NCBI GenBank assembly: GCA_030762935.1
Contig: CM060900.1
Location: 290,932,236 to 290,996,235 of the forward strand
DNA: 64,000 nt
Reading direction: 5' to 3'
Origin: Hymenopus coronatus
Lineage: Eukaryota > Arthropoda > Insecta > Mantodea > Hymenopodidae
Shown: positions 33,670 through 44,524 of the stretch, in pieces
How the letters are laid out: every line of letters starts with the position of its first letter
Numbering within the stretch: the first letter of the stretch is position 1
Program-made: the position numbers and the translations under genes
The notes under the pieces: model-generated
Seen by the model: the letters and a program-made list of their open reading frames with translations, nothing else
Told to the model about the DNA's origin: nothing
Database searches by the model: none

Positions 33670-34956
33670 ACTGGGATGGGGCAGATGAGTTGACTGAGTG
33701 TTTTGGTACACAACCGTTCGTACATTTGTTAAACCAAAACCCAATCTACCCTCTACTGGCTAAATGGATTGTCTTGTTTTTGGGATAAAAAAAAAACGCT
33801 ATGTTGTCTGTAGAGCTATTATGAGGCCGTTTAATGAAGACACGCCTACAGGGGTAGGCAACTGCTCTGACATAATCGTACGAATTAGTTACATAAACGT
33901 TAAGTGGTTTACCTGAACTGTTCGTCTAAGAACAGTAGCTTTATAGTACATTTTTAAAAGTTTTTACAATCCTCTGAAACAGGTTAGAACGGGTTTCACT
34001 GGTGTGATAGGAACTCACTGTTTTCATAGCTGCGCTTTAGCTAGCACACTGGAGTGATGAGCGCATGGATTTTATTTATAGCGGGTGTTATAATTGTGTC
34101 CTACATTCAATTCTCTTTTACAGTTGTTTAATTATATATAGCCGTAAAGTCGCGCTATTGCAACCTCACTGAAAGTTGATTGGAGGTCTCCATGTAAGAA
34201 CCGATATTAAGATTTACAAATGTCTGGAGTGGTAATGATGTTGCCAGATGTTATTCTTAAGTGGTACATCTTGTTAACACCTTGTATTACATGAGGTAGC
34301 ATCCCTTTGTCCTGGCTTGTTCTCATTCTTCCCACTGCCACTGCACCTATATTTATGCTCTTAGTACTTGAAAATGTAATAATTTTTACATGAAAATCAG
34401 CAGATGCAAATATCACGTTTAATAAATGATCATCTGGTAAGAATTGTTAAAAAAAATTAATTTGGCCCAAACATAATCAGTTTTATATGTACCTCATTTA
34501 ATTTCATTTTTTCTCTTTTCCAAGCCGCTTTTTATGTCTTTTTCCTCAGCTATTCTAAATGAAGGTCTGTCAGTCTTAAATGAAAAATTGCATAGAAGGC
34601 AGGCCTATGGGGAATTGAATTGTGAAAACTTCTGTAATGAAAATTATAAAATTGCCATTTCTGATTCTGCATCATTACAGCTATTTGCAAAATCCAAACT
34701 TCCTAGAAATGATTAACTGAATGAAATCTTACAAGGTACCACATCTAGGAGATGTGATCAAAAAGTAAGGGGAAGTTTTAAATTTCCCGGTCTGTATACA
34801 CCTGATTTTCAATTTTTCTTTTATCTTGTTGGTGCACATTTTTCTTAAGTATATTTGCATTTTCAGCTGTTTTTAATATTTAGTTTGTTGTTGAAAAGTT
34901 TATATATGTTTGCGAGTGTTCGGCGAATTTGGCTTTCAAAAAGGTTGGAACAAAAA
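33670..34956. other. Low-copy DNA preceding the ORF1-only array
   Basis: A possible plus exon at 34,546-34,716 follows a pyrimidine-rich acceptor (tctttttcctcag) and reads ILNEGLSVLNEKLHRRQAYG, then a stop. There is no recognisable family. Nothing else is supported. Confidence 0.35.
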
Positions 34957-36416
34957 TAGCGAAGAAGAGACCCCGCAGAGCCGCCACTGCTAAGGCAGCA
35001 ACCGTCGCCACTTCCCCGGCAGCCGCCGAGGAGGTAGCACCTCCGTCGCCACTGGTCGCGGCAAGCCCTGCTTCGCTGCCGGCCGCCACCGCAGTCTCGC
35101 CCAACTGCAGCCGCCGCCGCCGCCAACGCCTCCGCCCAGCTCCATGCCGCCGCCGCCCCGGTTCAGTGCCGTGGTACGGGGGGTCCCTCGGGACCTTTCC
35201 ACCCGGCATCTGCTCACCGCTTTGCAGTCGCGATGGCCTTCTTGCTTCAGGGCCACCCGCATATACTGCGACCGGGGGCCAACTCCGCTTGTTCGCCTGG
35301 AGATACAGGACCAGGCTGACTTGGAAGCTGCCTTGGCGTCAGGGTTGCCCTTATTAGGGCGACTTCTGGTCGTCGAGGCTAGCCGACAAGAACGCCACCG
35401 GCCCTGCCGACGCTGCTATGCCTTTGGACACTCAGCTGACGTAAGCTCTTCGCCGCCGCGGTGCCACTCTTGTACCAATACCACCACTGCCGAGTGCACT
35501 GGGCACGATCTCCGCTGTCGCCGCCGGTTCTGTGCCACCTGACACTTCACCGAGCAAGCCCAGTGCCCTCTATGCCCAAGGAGCAGACTACCATTGACAC
35601 AACCAGCCCGGAACTCACCACCGCAGCCTTCCTTCATCGACGCCGCACCGCCTGTGCCCTCAACGGACTCAGCGACGCGGGACGCCATTCAGGACCCCCA
35701 CGCGGAGATCCTGAACGTCGGCGCCCGCTTAGCTGTACTGAAAGGGGCGTACAGCAACGCCATCACCGAGAAGCTACAGGAGCTTCAAGCATCTACCACT
35801 GCAGCTATCACCACTCTTCAATCTACAGCTGCTGACTTGTCAGCAAAAGTAGACGCCATCTCACAGCAGCTGAAGCAGGTCATCCTGCAGCAGGCTGCAT
35901 TCTCCGCAGAGCTCTTCCCGTGCTAAGAGACAAACCCAACACCGCTCCTCCTCCAACACAAGCAGAGGGGCACGTATTCTCAACGGAACCACGGGACCCT
36001 CGGGTCCAACGACGACCGACAGCCGGAGTAAGCAAGTCAGCCTACATCCAAGAGCTGCTGAGTCGACGCTGAATTAAGCTAACCTTTCCAGCAGTACCTA
36101 CACCTTCATTCCTCTCTACTACCACCATTGACTCCCCTAGGCTGCAGTCAGGTTTCATGGCTGTAGCCTAGAAACTACCTATCATCCGCTCCCGCACATT
36201 ATTCGGCAGAATCCCAGAATCCACTTATTACCGCGGGTAGAACAGCGGGACCGCGCAAAACTTCATGCACGAATTAATTCAGCATACTACGTGTTATAAC
36301 GTGGAGGGGTTTTTAGTGGGTATGCGGTAGCAGGGCGGAGAGTCCCTCCCAGCCATTGCACCTCGGCTGGGGGTTGAATGCGTAATGCATTTTCCCCCTT
36401 CACGGTTAAAAAAAAA
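34957..36416 (+). mobile_element. U1: ORF1-only non-LTR retroelement unit
   Basis: First of four head-to-tail units. The left border is taken after caaaaatag at 34,951-34,959, the right border is the A-run 36,408-36,416. It is GC-rich (unlike the flanking AT-rich DNA), holds one ORF1-like gene and a 3' noncoding part with a block around gtggaggggtttttagtggg, and has no reverse transcriptase or endonuclease sequence. U1 is the shortest unit (about 1.46 kb), possibly 5'-truncated. Confidence 0.75.
35144..35925 (+). pseudogene. U1 ORF1: RRM-like domain, zinc knuckles, coiled coil
   Basis: Best preserved of the four. One frame from before 35,144 to the stop at 35,923 is interrupted only by an in-frame TGA at 35,540, inside the third cysteine cluster (RFCAT-stop-HFTEQAQC). 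The RRM-like start is FSAVVRGVPRDLSTRHLLTA, then RATRIYCDRGPTPLVRLEI and PLLGRLLVVEASR. The zinc part is CRRCYAFGH and CHSCTNTTTAECTGHDLRCR. The C-terminal 100 residues are a coiled coil (EKLQELQASTTAAITTLQS). The protein would bind nucleic acid in a ribonucleoprotein particle. A Pro-rich leader precedes the RRM-like part. The longer shadow frame at 34,929 is a different frame. Confidence 0.75.
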
Positions 36417-36431
36417 TATAGGCGGTGTTAG

Positions 36432-37900
36432 GAGCCAGTATAGAACATTCGCCGCAGGCGTCTCCCACTACAGCACCTGCAGCAGAGAAGAGGTAGTGGC
36501 CCTGCGTGCAGAGAGGATCCGCCGGAACCGCATGAAGGTGGCACAGGGGTACTACGGTGCCGCCTCGCCGTGCAGTTTGGAGACGCTCCCGGCCCCTCCT
36601 ACACTGCCGACTGCCAGTCCACATGCACTCCTGGAGCAGATGGCTCCACCGCCAACAGCCGTCGCAGCCGCACCGGAACACAACCGGGAACCGGCCCGGC
36701 CTCTTCCGCCGATATCCGCCGCTGCATTACCGGAACTCAACCGGGAACCGACCCGGGCTTCTCCACCGTCTGTCGCCGCCGCCGCACCGGAACCACGCTT
36801 GGAACCGGCCCGGCCTTCAACTTCACTCTCCGCCGCGCCTGCTGCTCCGCCGGAGCCGGGCAACACTCCAACGCCGAGTCACCATGATGGCCATCATACA
36901 GTGGTCATCATAGGGGTTCTCAGGGACCTTCTATCCCGCTTTGTGTTGGATGCCGCACGCCGCGTTTGGCCCTCTGCATTGAGGACCAACCGCATTACTT
37001 CACCTCGGTGAACCACATCGCTGGTCCGCCTACACCTGGGGTCCGCGTCAGAAGTTGAAGCTGCCTTGGCAACTCGCCTGCCCCTATTAGGGCAGCAGCT
37101 ACGTGTCGAGGCCAGCAGAAGTGAACGTCCGGTCCCGTACCGACGCTGCTGCACCTTCGGACATCGTTCGGAGGATTGCCACGCCGTACCAAGGTGCCAC
37201 TACTGTGGGGCAAGCTCGCTCACAGCCGCTTGCCTCAACCATGATCTACGCCGTCGACGCCGATACTGCGCTACCTGCTCCGGGAACTCTCACTACACAG
37301 GGCAAGCCAAGTGCCCCCTGTATTCCCGGAGGAGGACACCACCTCCACAACAGCATCATCAACCATCCCGGGAACTCTCACTACACAGGGCAAGCCAAGT
37401 GCCCCCTGTATCCCCGGAGCCGGACACCACCTCCACAGCATCATCAACCATCACCACCACTCAACTCCTCACCTAGTGCTTCACCGCCGGACACCTTCCT
37501 TAAGGACGCCGTAGACTCCATCCAGCAGCTCATCGCCGCCAACTCGGCATCCGTCTCGAGGAACTACAAAGGGCAACCAATGAACGACTCGCGGCATTGG
37601 AGGCCGAGCACCAGGCTTCGGAATGGGTTACAGGCGACAATGGCGAGGTGCTTGCGTCTGTCCAACGCAAGCTGGAACGCATTGAGAGCCACCTCGCTAA
37701 TCCACCTGCCAAGGACAGCGATGACCGGGACTCGCGGCTGGGATCTCTTGTGGCCTCGGTCGTGGGTATTCGAGAGCTGCAGCAACAATTTCACCAATCC
37801 ATCTCCAAACAACTCCACGAATTTCAGGAAGGACTCGCCACAAATATTCTCACCCACATCGGAACGGCTCCAACTTCCAGGAGAAGGAACCGTTAAGACC
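36432..37900 (+). pseudogene. U2 ORF1 with a nonsense codon and an 88-bp duplication
   Basis: The leader carries near-repeated Pro-rich units (four runs of PEHNREPARP-like sequence at 36,675-36,815). The RRM-like part reads HHTVVIIGVLRDLLSRFVLD, then a stop at 37,009 in NRITSPR-stop-TTSLVRLHL. The zinc part reads YRRCCTFGHRSEDC (first Cys lost to Tyr) and CHYCGASSLTAACLNHDLRR. The third cluster (CATCSGNSHYTGQAKCPLY) is duplicated with a period of 88 bases at 37,282 and 37,370, which shifts the frame. The C-terminal coiled coil (VQRKLERIESHLANPP) lies at 37,650. It cannot make an intact protein. Confidence 0.7.
37282..37457 (+). repeat. 88-bp tandem duplication within U2 ORF1
   Basis: Gggaactctcactacacagg through caccacctccacag is present twice in direct order (starting 37,282 and 37,370) with few differences. 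As 88 is not a multiple of three, the reading frame changes. Confidence 0.85.
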
Positions 37901-38271
37901 GTCATCATCACCACAGGGAGAGAGTGGCAGCTCTCTCTGCACTTCCAATCCGACCATCACCACTAACTTCTAAACACCAAAACCCATTAATATCCTCTCA
38001 ATCTTCCTCATCTACACTTTGCTACGGGGGCCGGCTGGGCTTCGGTCAAGCCGGACTGCCGGCAGAACCCTCTCCCCTGGCAGCCGCACAGTGGGCCAGT
38101 TTACCTTCACCTTAGACTGCGCGGGCGCAACAGCGGTACAGCAGTATCCTCACTTTTCACTTTCGGTGGAGGGGTTTTTTAGTCGGTAGGCCCATTCTGG
38201 GAGACCCCGACACTCCGGGCTTGCCAGCCCGAGCTAGTCCTTAAGGTTGATTTTTTCCCCTCCACTTGAAA

Positions 38272-38303
<32 letters not shown>

Positions 38304-38307
<4 letters not shown>

Positions 38308-40166
38308 GGCCAGGGGACCGCCGCAGAGGAACATGACAAAGAAGAAGCGCCGATGGAACCTCCACACCGACCGCCGAAGCCATAGCCGAGCGGCAGCCGG
38401 CCATCCAGGCTGAGAGTACTGCCACCCAACCGCCTGCAGCCGCCGTAGAATGCCGGCAGATGCAATCGCACCGGCCCGCCGTCCCGCCACCACCGATGGA
38501 GCCCGGCAACTGCGGCCACTATTGCCGGCCTCTGCACCTGCCACCACATCATCATCAGAGCTTCCAGCCGCCACCGCCGTACCTTCCAGCGCAGCACTGA
38601 TGCCTACACAGCCTTTGCCGCCATCGCCGCTACTGCTCGAGAAGTACAGTGCGGTCATTCGGGTGTACCTCGAGACCTGTACATAAGGCTCATCACCGCC
38701 GCAGCACGCCAGAAATGGCCCTCAGTAATGAAGGCCACAAGGATAATGTCCGCCAGAGGGATGTCTCCTCTAGTCCGAATTGTGTTCGTCGTGGCCGGGG
38801 ACCTAGAGGTTCCCTTGCGCGAGGGCCTGCCCATGTTTGGGAAGCGCCTAAGCATTGAAGCAAGCCGAGAACCCCGACCCTCACCATGCCGCTGCTGCTG
38901 TGCATTCAGCCACACAGCAGACGCCTGCGCTGAGACCCCATGGTGCCACTACTGTGGGGTGCCAAGATTGACGGCTGAATGCGCAGTCCATGATCTACGG
39001 ATACGACGCCGGTACTGCGCCACCTGTGATGGCCTTGACCACTTCACAAGACAGGCGCAGTGCCCCCACTATCCTCGCAGCCGCCACCTACAAAGCTTGC
39101 CACCAGCCTCCGCCGCCACACCTTCAGTCAAAACTTCGAGGACCACAACTACCGCCACCTCTATACAGACAGAAGCCATCAGCATTATTCAAAATGCACC
39201 TGCCGTCACTACCACTCTACAGGCACCAGCACCAGCAGCGCCATCCGACAGCACCGTGAAGGATGCCGTGCAGGGCCTGCACTCTGAGGTCCTGCACATC
39301 AGCGCCCGGCATGGAGGAAGCGCTTACTGCCATCACCGCAGCCAACACAGACACTCACACCACTATTCCACGCAAACTACACGACATTGAGGCCGGAGTC
39401 CAGGACCTACCGCAGGACACGTCTGAGCTCCTCCTGGAACTCCACGTCATTTAAGCCCTCCTTCAGGAAACTTACGACGCCAACACCAGGATCGTGGAGG
39501 CCATCCAGGTCCTCCATGCTGAACTACTGAAACTGCCAACACGCCTGGCACAACTAGAGGACCTGCTCACCAGAAAGCTCGACGACAACCACAACGAGAT
39601 CACAAGTGCTACACTTCAGTCCTTGACAACAGGAGCTGATAGTGAACAACGTCGCCGAGCTCATCGCAAACAGCCAGAGGCAGATACTTCAGTACCTTTG
39701 CACCAGTAACTCACACCATTATATACACACCCGAGAACAGCAGCCATCAGCAAACACCAGAAGCCAACATAGTCCACAAAACAGCGGACATCATTACAGA
39801 CGCTGACGCCCCGAACTACACAAATTATTGTTGAGCTTTTAAAAGATGATTAAACTCTTCACCACCAACTCCATCCAAAGCCTCAAACACTCCCTACCCA
39901 ATCCACTGACTACCTAGCACTATACTCAGAGCCTTCGGGTCATGTTTATAGCCTAGTCAAGACACCTTTCCTTGCTGCAGCCCCTCAGGTAGCAGCAATA
40001 GCAACTTCACCACTACTTACGGAGGTGCTATTGCGGAACTCCATTATCCCCCACTCACTTTCCTTATCCTATATCCCCCCGCACTTCACCCAAAGGCGAG
40101 ATAAGCCATTCTTTCTTCCTTCCAATTCTCTTACTGTCTTCCCTTTCCAAAAAAAAAAAAGAAAAA
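38304..40166 (+). mobile_element. U3: ORF1-only non-LTR retroelement unit
   Basis: It starts with tacaggccaggggaccg after the U2 A-run and ends with an A-run interrupted by one G (40,149-40,166). Length 1,863 bp. Its 3' end (cacttcacccaaaggcgag, then ataagccattctttc) is shared with U4 but not with U1 or U2. Confidence 0.8.
38450..39710 (+). pseudogene. U3 ORF1
   Basis: An Ala/Pro-rich leader from 38,450 is followed by KYSAVIR and, after a frameshift, GVPRDLYIRLITAAARQKWP. Next come VMKATRIMSARGMSPLVRI and MFGKRLSIEASREPRPSPC. The zinc part reads CRCCCAFSHTADAC (His kept, Gly changed to Ser) and CHYCGVPRLTAECAVHDLRI, then RYCATCDGLDHFTRQAQCP. The coiled-coil tail is frameshifted near 39,310, with KLHDIEAGVQDLPQDTSELL at 39,380. 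The arrangement is the same as U1. Confidence 0.7.
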
Positions 40167-42214
40167 TACAACATGGACAGCCGCTGCCGCCAGCTACGCC
40201 ATCCCACTGGAAGATCACCGCGCTCTACCGGGACCTACTGCAGCAGACTGGCCAGCGCCTTCAGTCGCTGCAGAACCCTGGCAGATGCTACCGCAACTGC
40301 CGACACCGCAATTCATCACTACCGCCGCCGACGCCGACTCACGACAAGTGGAGTTGCTATCGCCAGCACTGCAGCACCCCACCGCAGCCGACGCCGCTAA
40401 CTCCTTGCAGTTGCAGCCGCAACTGCTGGCCTCGCAACTTACCACCGTCGCCGATGTCGCCGACTTCCGACCGCTGCAGTCCCCATTGTCGGCACCACAA
40501 AACACCTATGAAGCTTCCGCCGCCGCCAAATGCCGGCAACTGCTCACGCAATTGCCGGCCTTCTACTCACTGCCTCCAGCGAACAATTCTGGCATAGCCA
40601 CCGCCGTCCAGCAGACGACGCTGCCACAACGCCTAACACATAACTACCGGACCAATTCATCAGGGCTTCAACCGTTGAACCAGCCGCCGCAGACCGCCAC
40701 GCTTCCCAACATCCAGCGTCGGAGCGTGGTCATCAGGGGAGTCCCCCGTGACTTCCCGATGCGCCTGCTAACCACCGCCCTCGCCTGTGCTTGCCCTCAG
40801 TACTGAGGGCCACAAGAGTCCAATCTGGAATAGGCCCCACTCCGCTTGCTCGGCTGGAACTTGCAGACGACGGACACTACAAAGCGGCCTTGCGCGACGA
40901 CCTGCTCATATTTGGACGCCGCCTGAGCGTCGAGGCCAGCCGAGGGTCCCCACAACGCCCCTGCCGCCGCTGCTGTGCATTCGGCCATCAAGAGGACACC
41001 TGCGTAGCACAACCTCGCTGCCATTACTGCGACGCGCCTTCACTAACAGTCGAACGCACAGCACATGTGCTGACGAACCGCCGCAGATACTGCGCCATCT
41101 GTAAAGGCATCGGCCAATTTACGGGTCAGGCGCAGTGTCCAAAATACCCCCGCAGCAGACATTCACAGCCGTCAGCCACACCAGTAAACGCCGCCTTCGC
41201 AGCATGGACGCCAGCCATCTCCACCACCATCAGCACTACTACGCCTCCACTGTACCCTCGCAGCCGAGATGTACAGACGCAAGCTCCAACCACAGCAGCA
41301 TCACAGAAGAAGACAACACCGACTACCACCACACACAAACCAACGGATTCTGCTGCCGCTACCGACGTCGCCACACGATATGCCGTCCAGTACCTGCACT
41401 GCGGGGTCCTGAACATTAGCGCCCGCTTGACGGCCTTAGAGGAAGCTGTAGCCGCCATCGCCACCCCCCTGTGACAGAACCACTTCACCTGAAACTCCAG
41501 ACCATCGAGGCCGGAATCCAGGACTTAAAACAGACCTCAGGCGCCACCGAGAATATCCACCGCAGCAATCCACAATTCCCTGGAGGAAGGCCTCAACCGA
41601 CTCACGCTACAAATATCTAACCGACCGACACTCCACACTGACACAGACGCAACTTTCGACACATCGACCCCGGCTGCAACCACACCATGGACAGACACAC
41701 CTCCGCCTTCTATTCCGACAGAAGAACACCGACCACTCACACCCCGAAGCATCCGAAAAAAGCGCAATCTGGACTTCTTTGACGCCTACGTTGCAGTCAA
41801 TAGGGATGTCTACCACAACCACTCTGTGACTTACTGATGACAGACTAACCAACCAACCCCTGAACACAAACCAAGCCTAAGCCTTTATTAAGGCAGGGTA
41901 AACTAAACAAACCAAAAATCTGAAAATAAAAGACACCCTGAACTCCCTTCAATCCTTCCTTTACTTCCCGGGTGGCAGTCAGGGCCTTGGTCATGACTGT
42001 CCCCCGGAATAACCGCTACTTCTGCTGAGTCGCCAATGCAGCCAGCAGTTAGCTGCCGCACTAACGAGGGTGCTCAGCGGAACCTCCCTAACCCGAGTTA
42101 TCTTCTTGAATCCAACACTTCCCTACCCATTCCCGCACTTCACCCAATGGCGAGATAAGCCATTCTTTCTACCTTCCAACTCTCTTTTTGTCTCCCCTTT
42201 CCAAAAAAAAAAAA
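40167..42214 (+). mobile_element. U4: ORF1-only non-LTR retroelement unit
   Basis: It starts tacaacatggacagccgctg after the U3 A-run and ends in a 12-base A-run (42,203-42,214). Length 2,048 bp, the longest unit. The 3' block cacttcacccaatggcgag (42,137) matches U3. The flank right after the A-run (tacatggacataatatt) resembles the first bases of U4 itself. Confidence 0.8.
40285..41475 (+). pseudogene. U4 ORF1
   Basis: The leader is Ser/Ala/Gln-rich (40,285 on). Then RRSVVIRGVPRDFPMRLLTT, a frameshift near 40,790, and VLRATRVQSGIGPTPLARLE, DLLIFGRRLSVEASRGSP. The zinc part reads CRRCCAFGHQEDTC (complete CX2CX4HX4C), CHYCDAPSLTVERTAHVLT (one Cys lost) and RYCAICKGIGQFTGQAQCP. It ends at 41,472. 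A coiled-coil-like remainder (SARLTALEEAVAAI) precedes the stop. Long minus open frames here are mirror frames of the GC-rich sequence. Confidence 0.7.
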
Positions 42215-42394
42215 TACATGGACATAATATTACACGAACCAATCAGATTTTAGCTTCTTTCCAGCTCTTATAAATACCAGTCTCCACAAGCTCAATCCAT
42301 TAGTTCACCCTGGAGATGAGGAAGATGCACTTCTTCGAAACGTTGGTATCAAGCCAAGTTTTTATCTGGTTAGAAGCCCGAGAAGATTTTGAAC

Positions 42395-42395
<1 letters not shown>
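42215..42395 (+). promoter_or_regulatory. TATA-containing flank with a conserved-looking hairpin motif
   Basis: Cttataaatacc at 42,267 is followed by ctggagatgaggaagatgc then acttcttcgaaacgttgg (42,311-42,346). The gaag...cttc arms can pair, and the GATGAG...CGAAAC spacing recalls a hammerhead core, but the CUGAUGA box is not exact. It could be the start of a Penelope-like or other short element. Function is unproven. Confidence 0.3.
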
Positions 42396-42436
<41 letters not shown>

Positions 42437-42605
42437 TGATGCCGACTACAACTCTGACTACGACTATTGCTGCTGTTGCTGCTGCCGCCGCCACCGCCAC
42501 CACCACCACTACCACTATCATCACCATTACCACCACCACCACTACTACCACTACCACCATTACTACCACTACTACCACTACTACTACTATTATTGTTGTT
42601 GTGGC
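42396..42605. repeat. Compound trinucleotide microsatellite
   Basis: A pure TAA run (about 42,397-42,434) passes into GCT/GCC units, then CCA/CAC units, then CTA/TTA and TTG units by 42,605. The open frames on both strands encode runs of Ile, Pro, Leu or Thr and are artefacts. Confidence 0.9.
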
Positions 42606-42659
42606 AAAACCACCACGATAATGCTTCCTCTCACACTTCAATGCTTGTTCATGATTTTC

Positions 42660-44520
42660 TGGCAAAAAAAAAAAAAAGAAGACAGTTATGATGTCTCAGC
42701 CACCGCATTCGCCAGACATGGGCCCCCTGCTACTTCTTTCTATTCCCGAGGCTGAAGGGAACCATGAAAGAACGTCATTTAACCACCACAATGTAAGTGT
42801 ATGCAAAACAAATATATTTGAATGCCCTTGTCTATAGGTGAATAATTTGTGAAAATAGCATAAAGAAAAGAAAATTCAGGGATGATTCAGAGTGACCAAA
42901 GAAGATGGTATACTCCCATAAACAAGGCTAATGACTTGATAACTGAAGATATCAAGAATCAATTACTAAATATTTCACTTATACAAGTCATTATAGCAGA
43001 GAGAAAACCCAGAAAAAATAATTATGTTCTCATTTAAATTTAAGTACAATTCACAGTGAATATAACTGTGCATAGCTTCACATATGATCAGCCATGTCAT
43101 ACTGACAAAATTGTTCATGAGACTGGATCCCTTTAGTAAAACTGCTTTTCTCCAAGTGGTTCACTCAATTACAGAGCTTTCACCATTCTTTTTGTCCATT
43201 TGTACCAACTTTGACCTACTTTTTTGGGGTGTATATAGCAGTTTTTATCACTTTGTGTATCCATCTCTGAAGAAGTCCATGGAGTTGTAGTGGCCGAAAG
43301 CTCAACCAATTTTATCAATTTGACACAGCTGGTCACCCATGAAACTATATTCAATTAAACATAATGTACAGAAACTATGTGCAGAATGTACAACAAATTA
43401 AGTAATGGGTAATGATTAGTTTTAGAGAAGTGTACTATCAGGAATTCAATCTGTCTTTTAAACAGCCATATGTAGACACTTGTGACAGATATTATTACAA
43501 CAAGAAGAAAGAAAGCAGTATGAAACTGAAAAGTTATAATATTTGAAAGAAGAATTAAAATATTACAAACTCAAGAGAACCAAAAAAGAGCTATGTAAAA
43601 AATTGCACAGCTCAAAAGTAGTGATGGTAGATCGACAGAACTCCCAATACTATTGCTTACTAATTCTCAGTATTTTTATTTGAGAAAACTGTGGACACTA
43701 GATTATACCTTATATGGCACAGCTTCTAAGACTTCTTTCTGCATGATATATGATAGGAGGTCATGGTGGAAATGGGGTGGCTTCATGTCTATTAAAATGG
43801 GTAGCAGAGGAAGTAATTGAAAAGAAAGTAGAAACGTTGATGGTTTGGCTAGGTAACTGTTGCTGTCAGAAACAAAATCATGCAACGGTTGTGACGTACT
43901 TTTGATTTTTTATTATATTCAAAGGAACAAACAATAATTTCAGCTTCATTTACCTTCATACATACCACTCAGCAGAGATCAAAATAAACCCATAAATAAA
44001 GCAAAATATGATGACCTTATTAAACTATAGCTGTGGTGTCCCGAAGAAAATGGAGATTATTAAAAACTTGACAGATTAAACTGACATAGTTAATTTTTCC
44101 TGAAGAAGAACACTGAATTTACCATTATGCATTTAGGGTAAGGCTTTTCCAAAACCGAATTTTCATTAACTTCCACAGTATTGATCATATGCATGATGAA
44201 AGATTATGCAATATAAATATTGACTTTATTACTTATTGTACTATGTTTGATTATTTTAATTTCTTAAAAAAGGTTTTAGATCTTGAAACCATATAATCTT
44301 AGGCACATCCTTTCATATTTAACCCAGATAAGACTGAATTAATTTTGTTTGCATTTTAGTGAAAACTTTAGTTAATCAGTTAATTATAAAAAAAGTTACA
44401 TATACATAGTAGTTTTACACTTTTTATTTCATAGTTTTTGAAAAATGCCTCATCCTTCTGGTAGAACTTTGGCTGTATATGCATGTATTTAACACAATAC
44501 CGTTATTTAAATGTCTATAC
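42660..44520. other. Low-copy AT-rich DNA with one short repeat-like motif
   Basis: At about 43,265 the segment tctctgaagaagtccatggag then tggccgaaagctcaacc resembles the motif at 42,311 in layout (CTGAAGA...CGAAA). No gene is supported. Short open frames lack context. Confidence 0.35.
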
Positions 44521-44524
44521 TGTC

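Larger units (their letters stand above)
36417..38303 (+). mobile_element. U2: ORF1-only non-LTR retroelement unit
   Basis: It starts just after the U1 A-run (tataggcgg) and ends in a 29-base A-run (38,275-38,303). Length 1,887 bp. The 3' noncoding part shares the ggtggaggggttttt block with U1 (38,168). It contains one ORF1 and no RT. Confidence 0.8.

Noticed and set aside
34863..41867. Long minus and off-frame open frames across the U array
   Set aside because: High GC lowers stop frequency. The plus frames carry the consistent RRM-like and zinc-knuckle blocks in all four units, the others differ from unit to unit.
34957..42214. Calling the U array telomeric
   Set aside because: No TTAGG-type repeat is present and other DNA flanks both sides. 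The likeness to HeT-A is in gene content and order only.
42311..42346. Hammerhead ribozyme
   Set aside because: The second core box fits (CGAAAC), but CUGAUGA is not exact and stems I and III do not pair convincingly by eye, so it is listed only as a check.
42300..42691. Open frames of 74-121 codons over the compound trinucleotide tract
   Set aside because: They are homopolymeric (Ile, Val, Pro, Leu, Thr) on both strands, so they are repeat artefacts.
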